From the NCBI GenBank assembly GCA_017649605.1, contig JAGCGL010000133.1:1-39970 (forward strand): a DNA stretch of 39,970 bases. The letters are read 5' to 3'. Both the position numbers and the translations under genes were made by a program. The notes below the pieces were generated by a model, which saw nothing but the letters and a program-made list of their open reading frames with translations, made no database searches and was not told the DNA's origin. Shown in pieces: positions 22,538 to 32,081 of the stretch. This DNA comes from Spirochaetia bacterium. Its GTDB lineage: Bacteria; Spirochaetota; Spirochaetia; CADAEX01. Positions within the stretch are counted from its first letter, which is position 1. Every line of letters starts with the position of its first letter.

Positions 22538-24842
22538 TTACAGTGAACTCAGTGGTTATAACTTTGCCGTCAGCTGTCAGCTTCTTGCCGCCTATCTCCA
22601 CACTTTTTTCCACTACATTTATCTCGATACTGAAGAACATATCTGCCTCGATGTTGTCAGGCTTGACTGCATTAACATCATCCCCTTCCAGAACTACATT
22701 TGTACCAGGTGCTGCCCATGGTGCAGAGAGAACTTCCACACACTCCTTGCCGTCGGCATCCTTGTAATCAGCAGCCAGGAGCATACCGCGGCTCTCTACG
22801 CCCCGCATCTTCCGAGGCTTAAGGTTGTCGGCCAAAATAATATGCTTTCCAAGAAGCTGTTCTGGTGTAAGATATGGCACCAGTCCGCTCTGTATCACAC
22901 GGTCCTCGCCACTGCCATCATCCAGGTGCTCGATATAAAGCTTGTCGCTCTCTGGGTTCCGCTCTACGCTGACAATCTTAGCCACCTTGAGCCGGATATT
23001 CTTTGCAAAGAAAGCTGGCTGCTCGGCAGCTGGCAGAACCTCAGGCTCTGGAGCTTTCTGCTTTTTAGGCTGCTGTTTCTGCGGCTGGGCCTGAGCTGCT
23101 TTCCGCTCCTTCTGGTTGCCGGAGAACTGATCCCTGAAAGCTTCCATAGTTTTCTTGTCCATTGGAGTGAAGAATACTTCTGTCGGTCCGACAGTAGAAA
23201 GACCCTCGGTCTTGCCCACCTCGGCCCAGCACATTCCAGGCTTTATGCCCAGGTCAACGCGGCTCTCGAAGATTGAGGCACCGAAGTAGCTCATCACCTT
23301 CTGGGTATACTGCGGCATATATGGGTGCATCATGATCATAAGATCTTTAATTACATAGCAGAGGTTGTGGATAAGCTTGGCAGCCCGCTCCGGGTCTGTA
23401 TTCCTGGTCTTCCATGGCTCTGCAGCCTGGAATGCCTTGTTTGCGATATCAGATATTGCGAACATCTCGTGGAATGCCTCTTTAAGCTCAGCCCACTCCA
23501 GAAGATCGGCAATCTTAGCCTCTCTCTGGTGGATATCGGCCCACAGAGCCTCGTCCACAGGAGCCTCTGGGATCTTGCCGTCATAGTATTTGTTCACAAA
23601 CAGCAGGGTGCGGTTAACCAAGTTGCCCAGATTGCCAATAAGCTCGCTGTTCATCTTTTCCTGGAAATCCTTCCATGTGAACTGGAAGTCTGACTTCTCC
23701 GGCCGGTTGTAGAAGATGTAGAAACGCCATGCATCGGCAGGAATTCCGGTGGCAATCGCATCGGAACCGAATACACCTACGCCCCTGGATTTGCTGAACT
23801 TGCCATCCTCGTAGTTCAGGTATTCAGATGAGCTCATGTGGAACAGCTTGGTCCAGTTGTGGCCTGAGCCCAGCAGTGTGCATGGGAAAATTACAGTATG
23901 GAACGGGATATTGTCCTTGCCGATGAACTGGAAAAGTTCAATATCTTCCTTGCCCTTGGCCTCCTCGCTCTCTTCCGGTAGCCACCAGCTCTTCCAGTCG
24001 AAGCTTGCCTTGCCGGCCTTCTTAAGCTCGTTTGCCAGCTGGGCAGTGATAGAGATATATCCGATAGGAGCATTGAACCATACATAGAAAACTTTGTTCT
24101 CGTATCCGGCCTTTGGAACAGGGATTCCCCACTTGAGATCCCGGGTTATAGCCCGCTCATTAAGCCCTGCTTTAAGCCAGGATTTGGTGGTGTTGATTGC
24201 GTTGTCAGACCATTTGCCGTCCTTGCTCACCTTATCCATCCATTCTTCAAGCTTGCCGCTGATGGCTGGGAGGTTAATGTAAAGGTGTTTGGTCTCCCGC
24301 ACCTCAGGAGTTGAGCCGCAGGTCACGCACTTAGGTTCCTTAAGGTCGATAGGATCCAACAGGGAGCCGCAGCCGTCACACTGGTCGCCCCGGGCATCGG
24401 TGGCACCGCACTTAGGGCAGATTCCCCGTACATACCGGTCAGAAAGGAACATGTTGCACTTAGGACAGAAAAGCTGCTTGTTGGTGTGTTCTGTTATAAG
24501 GCCTGCCTTGTCCAGATCATTGAAAAGGCCCTGGGTTATCTCGGTGCACTCGTCGTTGGAGGTACGGCCGAACTTGTCAAAATCGATATGGAACCAGTCG
24601 TAGATCTTAGTGTGCTCTGCAAAGTAGTAGTCGCACAGCTGGCGTGGAGTCTTCTTCTCCTCAAGAGCTCTGGTCTCGGTGGCAGTACCATACTCGTCAG
24701 TACCGCAGATATACAGGGTGTCGTAGCCCCGAAGCCGGCAGAACCGGGCAAAAACATCACCTGAAAGCATCTGGATAAGGTTTCCCAGGTGCGGAATATT
24801 GTTAACATATGGAAGCGCTGATGTAATCAATCTTCTTTTCAT
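22521..24842 (-). CDS. metG: Methionyl-tRNA synthetase with C-terminal tRNA-binding domain
   Basis: Class I synthetase (773 aa) charging tRNA-Met. HIGH motif as PHLGN (17-21); KMSKS as KFSKS (348-352). The connective insert holds four Cys-x2-Cys knuckles (C126/C129, C142/C145, C155/C158 and C172/C175), meaning the two-zinc form. A Lys/Gln/Pro linker (about 600-635) leads to an OB-fold tRNA-binding domain (about 645-745, with LKVAKIVSVERNPESDKLY and GMLLAA). The leader has AGAGAGG about ten bases before the ATG. Confidence 0.97.
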   Translation of the reverse strand: MKRRLITSALPYVNNIPHLGNLIQMLSGDVFARFCRLRGYDTLYICGTDEYGTATETRALEEKKTPRQLCDYYFAEHTKIYDWFHIDFDKFGRTSNDECTEITQGLFNDLDKAGLITEHTNKQLFCPKCNMFLSDRYVRGICPKCGATDARGDQCDGCGSLLDPIDLKEPKCVTCGSTPEVRETKHLYINLPAISGKLEEWMDKVSKDGKWSDNAINTTKSWLKAGLNERAITRDLKWGIPVPKAGYENKVFYVWFNAPIGYISITAQLANELKKAGKASFDWKSWWLPEESEEAKGKEDIELFQFIGKDNIPFHTVIFPCTLLGSGHNWTKLFHMSSSEYLNYEDGKFSKSRGVGVFGSDAIATGIPADAWRFYIFYNRPEKSDFQFTWKDFQEKMNSELIGNLGNLVNRTLLFVNKYYDGKIPEAPVDEALWADIHQREAKIADLLEWAELKEAFHEMFAISDIANKAFQAAEPWKTRNTDPERAAKLIHNLCYVIKDLMIMMHPYMPQYTQKVMSYFGASIFESRVDLGIKPGMCWAEVGKTEGLSTVGPTEVFFTPMDKKTMEAFRDQFSGNQKERKAAQAQPQKQQPKKQKAPEPEVLPAAEQPAFFAKNIRLKVAKIVSVERNPESDKLYIEHLDDGSGEDRVIQSGLVPYLTPEQLLGKHIILADNLKPRKMRGVESRGMLLAADYKDADGKECVEVLSAPWAAPGTNVVLEGDDVNAVKPDNIEADMFFSIEINVVEKSVEIGGKKLTADGKVITTEFTVNGGVH

Positions 24843-24874
24843 ACAGATAATACCTCTCTAGTTCATCTTGTTCT

Positions 24875-24903
24875 AAAATATACTAAAAAGAGAGCTTATA
24901 CAA
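24875..24903 (-). promoter_or_regulatory. metG-femAB promoter
   Basis: On the minus strand TTGTAT (24898-24903), a 17-bp spacer and TATTTT (24875-24880). Transcription would start near 24868, leaving a leader of about 26 nt. It sits between metG and the end of the efflux operon, so metG need not rely on read-through. Confidence 0.6.
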
Positions 24904-24926
24904 GTAAAATATAATTATAAAGGGGA

Positions 24927-27902
24927 TTATTGGCCTACTTCTCCATGGCAGCTCCCTGTAAATGGGAAATCGGAAACCAGTTTCTGAAGTACTGACCTGC
25001 TTGCTCCTGTCACAGAAAAGCTCAAGGCCCGCATTCTATTCCGGTGGTAGATACGTCCTGGAGCCGATTCCCTGCAGACATTTATATAATCACCGGCCTC
25101 CCCAGCCTGCCCGAATGGAGAGAGGATTGGCACCTCTAAAAGGCCTGAAAGTGTTTCCCGGTACCTGGCATCGCCACGGATCTTCACATCAGTCTCCACT
25201 TCTGAGGCAAAGAACTTGTCCACCACCGGCTCTGACACCGTATAGTAGAGAGTTTTATACACATCATAAGGATAAAAGCCTGCCGAAGCGCATTTTACAG
25301 GAATCTCAAGCACAATATTTGCAACATCAGACTTAAAATTATAGATTATATTCACATTATTTGCACTTACTTTCACATATTTTGCTAACTGTAGTATATT
25401 ATTTTCAATCTCAGTCACATCATTGCCATATACTGTCACATCAATAGCGTTTCGGGTGTGTTTTTCTGGAATATAAAAGAATATTTCCGGATAAATGGTG
25501 GATAAGTTGTGAATTTTCTGCAAAATATCTTGTTTTTTACCCCCAAGTATAGTGAAAGCAGCCCTCCCCTGATCAGCATGAAGCGTAAGACGGTCAAAGG
25601 CGTTCCATCTCAAGAGAGTATCCTCAATATCAAGGGCACTCTGCTGAATAAATGGAAAGGATGTCCCACTCTCATATTCGAGGGAGAAAGTCAAGCCAGA
25701 AGCAACAGGTGATTGCGGAGAAAACATGAAAAAAAACAATGCAAAAAGTAAAATGGGCGAATAACACCAGAGTGGAATACAGAGCTTGGAAATCGGATTC
25801 TGTCTCACAAAGAATTGGCAGATAACTGCGGCACATAAACCAGACGCTAGAGTAATGCAGAATGGAAGAAAAAGATTTCTAAAAGATACAGGAATATAGA
25901 GGGCAACAATCAAGGTGGAAAAAACAATAAAAGATGTAAGAGCAGTCCCTTTTATTCTAGCATGAAATGGCATCGGCTTGAAGTCCTTGTCATATTGCTT
26001 GACAAGTGCATATAGGTCTGCTACAGTTAAAGAGGAAGGATTACTTCCACCAACACCTGTTGCATGAGAAGGCTTGTAAACCTTAGGCCCTGTAGCAGGT
26101 GTTATTTTTATATCATTAACATTATAAGCCCTATAAATATCCCCTTTTTCTGAATTAAGTTCATCAACTAAAAGAGAAACTACATAACCCTTGCCATTAA
26201 TATTTGCTATATTGTAGAAATGATGCATAAAACTTCTATCTTGATTATCCGTTTCGGCAATTACAGTTGTATCGAGCAATATAGATTTTTTAACAATGTC
26301 TATCATATTGGGTAATATTGACAATCTTGCTAAATATTTTTCGAAATCTTTCTTTCTTGAATAATCTCTATTAGCATAAGTAAGCGTATCTTCATACACC
26401 TGCTTAGAAATAATAATCCTAAAGCCTGTATCAATATTTGTTTTTTTATCTCCTCTAAAAAATACATCATTTTTTAGTCCATCTTTTATATATTTAACAG
26501 CTTCTTTTCTATCTTTGACATCAATAGTTTTTATTCCTGATATTATTCCAACTCTGCTTTTATCAAACTCTCGCCAGTCACCCAATATACGACGGTAGAA
26601 TGGAGATTTTATACCAAGCTGTTGCCAGAACTTATAAGCCCACTTTTCAGTTTTCTCTATTTCTTCGCCTGTGAAATCGTTTATGCTTTTTCTTCCGATG
26701 CTGCGGAGTATCGCTATATCCTGCCGGCTTATAGGTTCAGCGTATTCACGGGGAATATAACTCTGGCCCTGAGGAATAAAGGAATTGAAAGATAAAATAA
26801 TAACCAAAGAGAGGGAAATCATAACAGTTATATCCACCTGATAACCTGCAAGCGTAACAGTTCCAAGGGCAAACAGAAACACTATTATAAGGCAACAGAT
26901 AGCCTGGGAAACAGTATTAAAGTTCTTTGTTTTTACCCATAACCAAAGAATTAAAATAAAAAACAGGAGAAGGAGTATAGAAGAGGAAATTATAAACGAT
27001 TTTTCTATTTTATTTCCAAAGTTATAAAGGGTTCTGCCACCTAATCGTGACGTCACTGTTACAAGCTGCCGGCAAAGCCGGACAGTATTTCCTTCTCCTG
27101 ACTTCATAACAAAAAAAAGAAGGGCTGGTTTCCCATCAATATGCCCCAGGCTCTGATTTTCAGCCTCCTCGAAGTTAAGATCTGCCACATCATAAAGCCT
27201 TAAATCTGGAGCTAAATATACATTCCCGAACTCCTGCGGAGATGAGAGGCGGGAAGAAAGCACCAGTGTCTGTCCCCCGGGCATAGCAACCTTGCCCGCA
27301 AGGTTGCTGCTCCGCAGCCTGCTGTCCAGTCCATCGCTGGACAGCGCCATGCCTGCGAGGCGGTCTGTATGCAGATTCACCATCAGTTCTTTCTTCTTCT
27401 GACCGCCCAGTTCCACCTTCCCTGTTCCTGGAATCGCCTCGTATGCTTCCCGTATGCGGTCAGCAATTCCCTCTTTCTCCAATGGAAACCATGAGATAAA
27501 AACTGGATATAAGTCGCTAGAACTCCTAGTGATAACTGGCCTGTTGACCCCCTCTGGGAAATCAGCATATACATGGGCAGTAATATCTGAAAGCTGCACA
27601 TAAGCTTCATCAAGGCTGGTTCTGTCGGAAAACTGACAGAGTATATATCCCTTGCCGGCCTCAGACACCGAATTGATATCCTTTATTCCCCGGACATCCA
27701 TATAGGCTTCTTCAAGAGAAGAGACCAAGACCTCCACCTCTTTCTCAAATGCTCCATAATAATTAAAAGCTACAGAAATATTTTTCTTCTCAAGTTCTGG
27801 CACAAATCCCAGTTTGATATGCCCTTTTATGGCCAGAAGGATAAGGATACACAGCGCAAGAAAGATGAGTTTCAACCGGAAGTCCCTGAAGTTATTATCC
27901 AT
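24927..27902 (-). CDS. Half-size RND-type protein carrying an in-frame inserted phage/ICE-type domain
   Basis: A 991-residue open frame. Residues 1-385 follow an RND permease: TM1 (11-27), periplasmic domain 1, and TM2-TM4 (302-323, 333-352, 357-375). Residues about 646-991 continue it: TM5-TM7 (about 655-672, 676-697, 708-728) and periplasmic domain 2. Between them, about 386-645, is foreign material in what should be the short cytoplasmic TM4-TM5 loop. The protein ends where TM8 should begin, so TM8-12 are missing. The TM4 aspartate pair is Phe372-Asn373, so proton relay is unlikely. It overlaps RND gene 1 by 8 nt. It may be a non-catalytic partner of RND1, a domesticated fusion, or a decaying gene that has kept its frame. 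Confidence 0.8.
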   Translation of the reverse strand: MDNNFRDFRLKLIFLALCILILLAIKGHIKLGFVPELEKKNISVAFNYYGAFEKEVEVLVSSLEEAYMDVRGIKDINSVSEAGKGYILCQFSDRTSLDEAYVQLSDITAHVYADFPEGVNRPVITRSSSDLYPVFISWFPLEKEGIADRIREAYEAIPGTGKVELGGQKKKELMVNLHTDRLAGMALSSDGLDSRLRSSNLAGKVAMPGGQTLVLSSRLSSPQEFGNVYLAPDLRLYDVADLNFEEAENQSLGHIDGKPALLFFVMKSGEGNTVRLCRQLVTVTSRLGGRTLYNFGNKIEKSFIISSSILLLLFFILILWLWVKTKNFNTVSQAICCLIIVFLFALGTVTLAGYQVDITVMISLSLVIILSFNSFIPQGQSYIPREYAEPISRQDIAILRSIGRKSINDFTGEEIEKTEKWAYKFWQQLGIKSPFYRRILGDWREFDKSRVGIISGIKTIDVKDRKEAVKYIKDGLKNDVFFRGDKKTNIDTGFRIIISKQVYEDTLTYANRDYSRKKDFEKYLARLSILPNMIDIVKKSILLDTTVIAETDNQDRSFMHHFYNIANINGKGYVVSLLVDELNSEKGDIYRAYNVNDIKITPATGPKVYKPSHATGVGGSNPSSLTVADLYALVKQYDKDFKPMPFHARIKGTALTSFIVFSTLIVALYIPVSFRNLFLPFCITLASGLCAAVICQFFVRQNPISKLCIPLWCYSPILLFALFFFMFSPQSPVASGLTFSLEYESGTSFPFIQQSALDIEDTLLRWNAFDRLTLHADQGRAAFTILGGKKQDILQKIHNLSTIYPEIFFYIPEKHTRNAIDVTVYGNDVTEIENNILQLAKYVKVSANNVNIIYNFKSDVANIVLEIPVKCASAGFYPYDVYKTLYYTVSEPVVDKFFASEVETDVKIRGDARYRETLSGLLEVPILSPFGQAGEAGDYINVCRESAPGRIYHRNRMRALSFSVTGASRSVLQKLVSDFPFTGSCHGEVGQ
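25968..26747 (-). mobile_element. In-frame inserted domain resembling large-polyvalent-protein linker plus toxin-like nuclease
   Basis: Covers residues about 386-645 of the second RND protein. The first part (ISRQDIAILRSIGRKSIN, then KSPFYRRILGDWREFD) closely resembles, from memory, the linker with KSPFFRAWFGDWR seen in phage and ICE large polyvalent proteins. The second part has FFRGDKKTNIDTGFRIIISK, LDTTVIAETDNQDRSFMHHFYNIAN, GKGYVVSLLVDELN and IYRAYNVNDIKI, like the PBECR/LPD nuclease-like domains that follow that linker, and ends with ADLYALVKQYDKDFKP. The DNA is visibly more AT-rich than the flanks. No terminal repeats or target duplication are obvious. Boundaries are accurate to about ten residues. 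Confidence 0.65.
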
Positions 27903-30729
27903 TGCTATCCTCCTTTATCAGGATTGGAATCAGGACAAACATAGATACTGTTCCAAAGAGAAGCCCACCAAGCAGAGAAATTGAAGCACAGCTCTGAATA
28001 GGATTTGAATCGAATAATGCAACAGGAAGCAGCGCCACCACTGTGGACAAAAGGGTAATACACACAGTTCTCAGCCTGGATAGAGCGGCCTGATTGATAG
28101 GAATACCACGGATAACATCGGAGAGAATAAGAATACCAGAATTCACTCCTGTCCCAGACAGAATCATAAGTCCAAGCACAGAACTGATATTCAGGCTCCT
28201 CCCCACCGCAAAAAGAGCAAGGAGGCTGCCCGAGATACCAAGGGGAACAGTGCTTAAAATAAGAAATGGCATAAGACAGGATTCAAACTGGACAGCAAGA
28301 ACAAACCAGATGAAAACCAAAGCTCCTGCAAAAAGAATAATTATCTCTCCCTGCTGTTTTTTTGTCATCTCATCTGAGACTCTGGTGGTACCATATCCTT
28401 TTCTCCTGTCAGGTGAAAAGGTCAAAAACAATGCATTCTGCCTGTTCAATCTATCAAGGGCAAAACTGTTATCCTCTTTTTTAAACTGAATAAATGGCTG
28501 AGTAAACAAAGTCCTTCCATCCTCTTTCAACATAAGCGATGTCGCCTTTTCCACAGTATCTACAAATTCCCTTCCATACCTCAGCCTTACATCCACCGGT
28601 TCTCCATCCATATCAAGCTGGGCCACAATATTTCCTTCCACCGCTGATGTAATTGATTTGAAAATATCAGAAGGAGTCAGTTCTGCAGAATAAATGTTTT
28701 CAGAGACTGAAATCCTGTACTCCGGGTAATTCTTAATCCCATGGACTGCATCAGCTGAAACACCATCCTTCCTCGCTCTTTCCTCTATGAAAAAAACTTT
28801 TTTCTCCAGCTCCTTCCTGTCTGAAGCGGTAACAGAATACAAGACGCTGTTTCCCACCAGGGCTGTAAGAAAATCTCTGCTCTCCAACATACGATATCCC
28901 CAGGGCATACTGTCAAAAAGCTGCTTAAGATTATCTTTTTTTCCTCCGCTTATATGAAAGATGAAAGTGTTTGAATCCTGCCGCGAATCCTTGTCATAAC
29001 CGCCATATATTGTCACATTTCTGCAAAGCCTGCTCTCCCCTATACTCTTCTCCATTTCGCCAGCCCAGGCTACATAGGTAGAAAAAGGATAACCATAAGG
29101 ATAATCAACTTGAATATCAAAACTGTCTGATTCTGTCTCTGGCAATATTTTAAAAGGGATGAAGATTATTGTGCTCAGAGGAAGCAAGGTAAGGATAGCT
29201 ATCAAAACAAGCAGGCATTTTTTTGACCTTATGCGGTCGAGATATCCTTTATACCACTTTTCAAAAACAAATGTCTTCTGACTGAACTTGGTACGGTTTC
29301 CAATCAAAGTGAAAAGTGCAGGAGTAAGCGTCAGGGCGACAAGACAGGAGACTGCAAGATATAAAATGACAGTGACAGCCAGACTTGAAAAGACTTTTCC
29401 CATGAGCCCCGGCAGAAGGATAACAGGAATAAATATGATGATTGTAGTGAGTGTGGAGCCGATCACTGCCGGTATGCTGCTGTAATAAGGTTTATTCTCC
29501 AGAAGATATTCTGTGACCACCACAGCATTGTCAAAAACCATTCCTGACCCAATTGCCAGCGCCGACAGTGTGATTATATTCAAGGAGATTCCAGAACAGT
29601 GCATGCATACAAAAACTGGAAGCAGCGAGAACGGCAGAGCAGCTATTACTATCAGCGCCATATAGCGGTTCTGCATTAGGAGCATTATGACTAAGCTGGC
29701 ACATAAAATTCCAGTTCCGATGGTGATGACCAGACTCCGAATTGCATGTTCAAGGGGCTTTGATCTGTCCTCTATAATCACCAGATCAAAGAGATTGCTA
29801 TATACGATGGAAAGCTGATCAACAGCATTGCGCAGCTCACTGCATGTCTTAAGAAGGCTGCTTCCACCTGTCTTAAAGGCCTTGAGACCTATTCCCTCCT
29901 TTCCATCATGGGAGAAAAAAGAGTTCCGTTCCTTTTCACCCAATATGACTGTCGCCACATCTTTCAATGTCATAGCCCCCTCTGTATCCAAAGGAATCTG
30001 ACCTATTTTTTCTGGCGATTGAATATTGGACTCAGCCCGCAAAGGATAACTGTGCTCCCCTTCCTCTATATTCCCAAGGGGATATCGGAAAATGCTTTTT
30101 CTTACAGCAGCTGCCACCTTATCCAAATCCAAAGAAGGAGCTGCCATCAGAAGAGGATAATTAACATCTATGTGTATCTCAGGTTCTGCACATCCTGTAA
30201 GATGCACCTGAGCTATGCCATCAAGGGCCAGAATACGGCTTTTAAGTTCCTTTTCCACCACAGATGATGCCTGGAGAATAGAGAAACCAGGCTTGGGAAA
30301 CACAGCCAGTGTCATGACCTCAGAATCGGCAAATGATTTGAATGAAAGTGTAGGCCTGGAAACCGATTCCGGGAGGAAGGGATATACTGCATCAATCCTA
30401 TTTCTTATCTCACTTCCAGTGGCCGACATATCTGCATCCCAGCTGAACTCAACTCTGATAAGACACTCTCCCCTTTTTGATGAGGATGATATCTGCCTGA
30501 TATTTTTAACTGCAGAAACACTGTTCTCCAAAGGAATTGTAACCAGTTTCTCAACCTCGTCAGCAGGCATGTCTGGGAACTCTGCTGTTATAGTCGCATA
30601 TGGAATAGAGACCTCTGGATAGAAACCTATCTCCAGCTTGAAAAGGCTGCATATTCCCAGCAGGGCCAGACCAATCCAGCAGATTAACACAGAGAAAGGA
30701 TGCTGTGTGCAGAAATCCCTTTTATTCAT
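27895..30729 (-). CDS. RND-family efflux permease (full length)
   Basis: A 944-residue inner-membrane transporter of the HAE1/AcrB type with the full plan: TM1 (11-30), periplasmic domain 1 with the E-x-E-kLvT-i-PLE motif (60-68), TM2-TM6 (about 333-475), TM7 (505-525), periplasmic domain 2 and TM8-TM12 (about 795-940). TM4 reads GSGMVFDNAVVV: Asp400 is kept and the second Asp is Asn401, as in some Gram-positive-type members. The TM10 segment GTGVNSGIL has Asn for the AcrB lysine, also common outside enterics. The substrate is unknown. It starts 4 nt inside the preceding lipoprotein gene and should work with the TolC-like and MFP proteins of the operon. Confidence 0.93.
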   Translation of the reverse strand: MNKRDFCTQHPFSVLICWIGLALLGICSLFKLEIGFYPEVSIPYATITAEFPDMPADEVEKLVTIPLENSVSAVKNIRQISSSSKRGECLIRVEFSWDADMSATGSEIRNRIDAVYPFLPESVSRPTLSFKSFADSEVMTLAVFPKPGFSILQASSVVEKELKSRILALDGIAQVHLTGCAEPEIHIDVNYPLLMAAPSLDLDKVAAAVRKSIFRYPLGNIEEGEHSYPLRAESNIQSPEKIGQIPLDTEGAMTLKDVATVILGEKERNSFFSHDGKEGIGLKAFKTGGSSLLKTCSELRNAVDQLSIVYSNLFDLVIIEDRSKPLEHAIRSLVITIGTGILCASLVIMLLMQNRYMALIVIAALPFSLLPVFVCMHCSGISLNIITLSALAIGSGMVFDNAVVVTEYLLENKPYYSSIPAVIGSTLTTIIIFIPVILLPGLMGKVFSSLAVTVILYLAVSCLVALTLTPALFTLIGNRTKFSQKTFVFEKWYKGYLDRIRSKKCLLVLIAILTLLPLSTIIFIPFKILPETESDSFDIQVDYPYGYPFSTYVAWAGEMEKSIGESRLCRNVTIYGGYDKDSRQDSNTFIFHISGGKKDNLKQLFDSMPWGYRMLESRDFLTALVGNSVLYSVTASDRKELEKKVFFIEERARKDGVSADAVHGIKNYPEYRISVSENIYSAELTPSDIFKSITSAVEGNIVAQLDMDGEPVDVRLRYGREFVDTVEKATSLMLKEDGRTLFTQPFIQFKKEDNSFALDRLNRQNALFLTFSPDRRKGYGTTRVSDEMTKKQQGEIIILFAGALVFIWFVLAVQFESCLMPFLILSTVPLGISGSLLALFAVGRSLNISSVLGLMILSGTGVNSGILILSDVIRGIPINQAALSRLRTVCITLLSTVVALLPVALFDSNPIQSCASISLLGGLLFGTVSMFVLIPILIKEDSNG

Positions 30730-32081
30730 AAAGAATTTACCCTCAGCACATAATCATTTTCCAATGTGTTGCCATAGGAATCCTTAAGTGTACCATTGAC
30801 TGAAATTACAACTGGAGTCTGGATTGTACCTGCCGTTATGGAGCAGAAAACCCTGACACACAAAACTCCCGGCCCTTTTCGTTCAGTCTCAAGCCGCTCA
30901 AGATCTATGGTCAGGTTTCCTCGGGAGACAGCAATATCTACTGCACCATAGGCATCTGCACTTAAGATTTCTGCATCTATTCCAGATGAGAAAACAAACT
31001 CAAAACAAGCCTGGGAACCGGTCTCAAAAAGAATGCCACTGCCATATTGGAGAGTCTCGCCCACTCCTGTTGTGTAATCCTGATAGAACTTGATTTCCTG
31101 CACCTCAAGCGGTTTGGAAGATTCCTCATCCACATACAGCAGATACCGTCTATCTTTTCCTGCCACCAGTTCCATCAGTGTCTTGTAGGGCAGTCTCTTT
31201 TTAAAAGTTACAGTGCATTGGGTATGGCTGCTGTTCCATACCGTTGTATAATCCTGTGCAGGAGAGATAGAAATAGGGCTTCTTAGTGTTTTGGAATCTG
31301 GGGTTCCTGAATATGTCAGCACCAGCTCGGCATCTTTTGGAATCCCTCTGTTTACAATGTTTCCCAGTACAAGTTCCACCCCATTCTTTATACCCACTTT
31401 TTCCAGTTCATTTTCTGGTTCTGAGACAGTTGTGAAAGTCACAGAATAATCAGAAGGCAGAGTATTCCCATACTGATCTGAAATGCTTTTTTTCAATGTC
31501 ACTGTATATACAGAATTCCAGTCCAGCTTCTCAAGAGGAGAGAAAACTACTACATGTCCATTATCAGCCAAAGAGATTGCGCCTCTTACCCCAGGACTCA
31601 CCCCAAATCCCTGGTAAAAAGCAGCTTGATCCACTGGACTGGAAAATCGTATTTCTATCGGCTGCAGCAGATCTGCAACTGTATCGCCATCAGAGATGTT
31701 CATTTTTTGAACACTAAATCTATTCTCTTTCTCAAAGGTCGAGAAAGTATAGCTGAAGACCTCTTTAAGGGAATTCCCGTATTTATCCTCTGCACGGGTC
31801 CCGACCTCCACCTCGTATCTGCTTTTTCCTTTGATTCCTGAATCGGGATAGAAATAAAGAGTCCTCTCTATCCATACAAATGTTCCAGAAATTGCCTCGT
31901 TATTACAAAGGCAGGAGAATGCCTGCTCTGTAATCCCTTTTTCCATCTCAGAAGAAAATGTAATCTCTATACATCCTTCTCCATATGAGCAATCTGACAC
32001 CTTTGGAGTTTTCATGTGGGAATATTCCTCTGCCAAGGTGCAGGAACTGAAAATCAATACAAACAAAAACAGTCTTTTCAT
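30726..32081 (-). CDS. Lipoprotein with Big_5/SbsA-type Ig-like domains (second of two)
   Basis: A 451-residue lipoprotein: MKRLFLFVLI then lipobox FSSC (Cys14). At least three repeats of the SbsA/Big_5 pattern: 'VSDCSYGEGCIEITFSSEMEKG', 'IEIRFSSPVDQAAFYQGFGVSPG' with VYTVTLKKSISDQYGNTLPSDYSVTFTT, and a further C-terminal domain ending GTLKDSYGNTLENDYVLRV. The repeated 'D-x-YGN-x-L' closing strand is diagnostic. It lies between the adaptor and permease genes of an efflux operon, an uncommon place for such a protein. It may act as a periplasmic spacer or assembly factor (inference). It overlaps its neighbours by 1 and 4 nt. Confidence 0.83.
   Translation of the reverse strand: MKRLFLFVLIFSSCTLAEEYSHMKTPKVSDCSYGEGCIEITFSSEMEKGITEQAFSCLCNNEAISGTFVWIERTLYFYPDSGIKGKSRYEVEVGTRAEDKYGNSLKEVFSYTFSTFEKENRFSVQKMNISDGDTVADLLQPIEIRFSSPVDQAAFYQGFGVSPGVRGAISLADNGHVVVFSPLEKLDWNSVYTVTLKKSISDQYGNTLPSDYSVTFTTVSEPENELEKVGIKNGVELVLGNIVNRGIPKDAELVLTYSGTPDSKTLRSPISISPAQDYTTVWNSSHTQCTVTFKKRLPYKTLMELVAGKDRRYLLYVDEESSKPLEVQEIKFYQDYTTGVGETLQYGSGILFETGSQACFEFVFSSGIDAEILSADAYGAVDIAVSRGNLTIDLERLETERKGPGVLCVRVFCSITAGTIQTPVVISVNGTLKDSYGNTLENDYVLRVNSL

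Noticed and set aside
22524..23276. Open frame of 250 codons opposite the 3' part of metG
   Set aside because: Antisense shadow of the tRNA-binding domain; composition is not protein-like.
24843..24927. Frameshifted remainder of RND TM8-12 downstream
   Set aside because: Only 84 bases lie before metG and they hold the metG promoter and leader; there is no space for five helices.
26030..26075. Peptide GVGGSNPSSLT in the RND insert as a translated tRNA T-arm remnant
   Set aside because: The DNA does not contain the GGTTCGAATCC-type T-arm; the similarity is only at peptide level.
25968..26747. Intein in the second RND protein
   Set aside because: No Cys/Ser at the first position and no His-Asn plus Cys/Ser/Thr at the end of the inserted stretch; the internal motifs are not Hint or homing-endonuclease blocks.
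24927..27902. Assembly chimera explaining the RND insert
   Set aside because: RND sequence resumes on the far side in the same frame and in the right order (TM5 after TM4), which a simple misjoin would not produce. Read-level checking would settle it.
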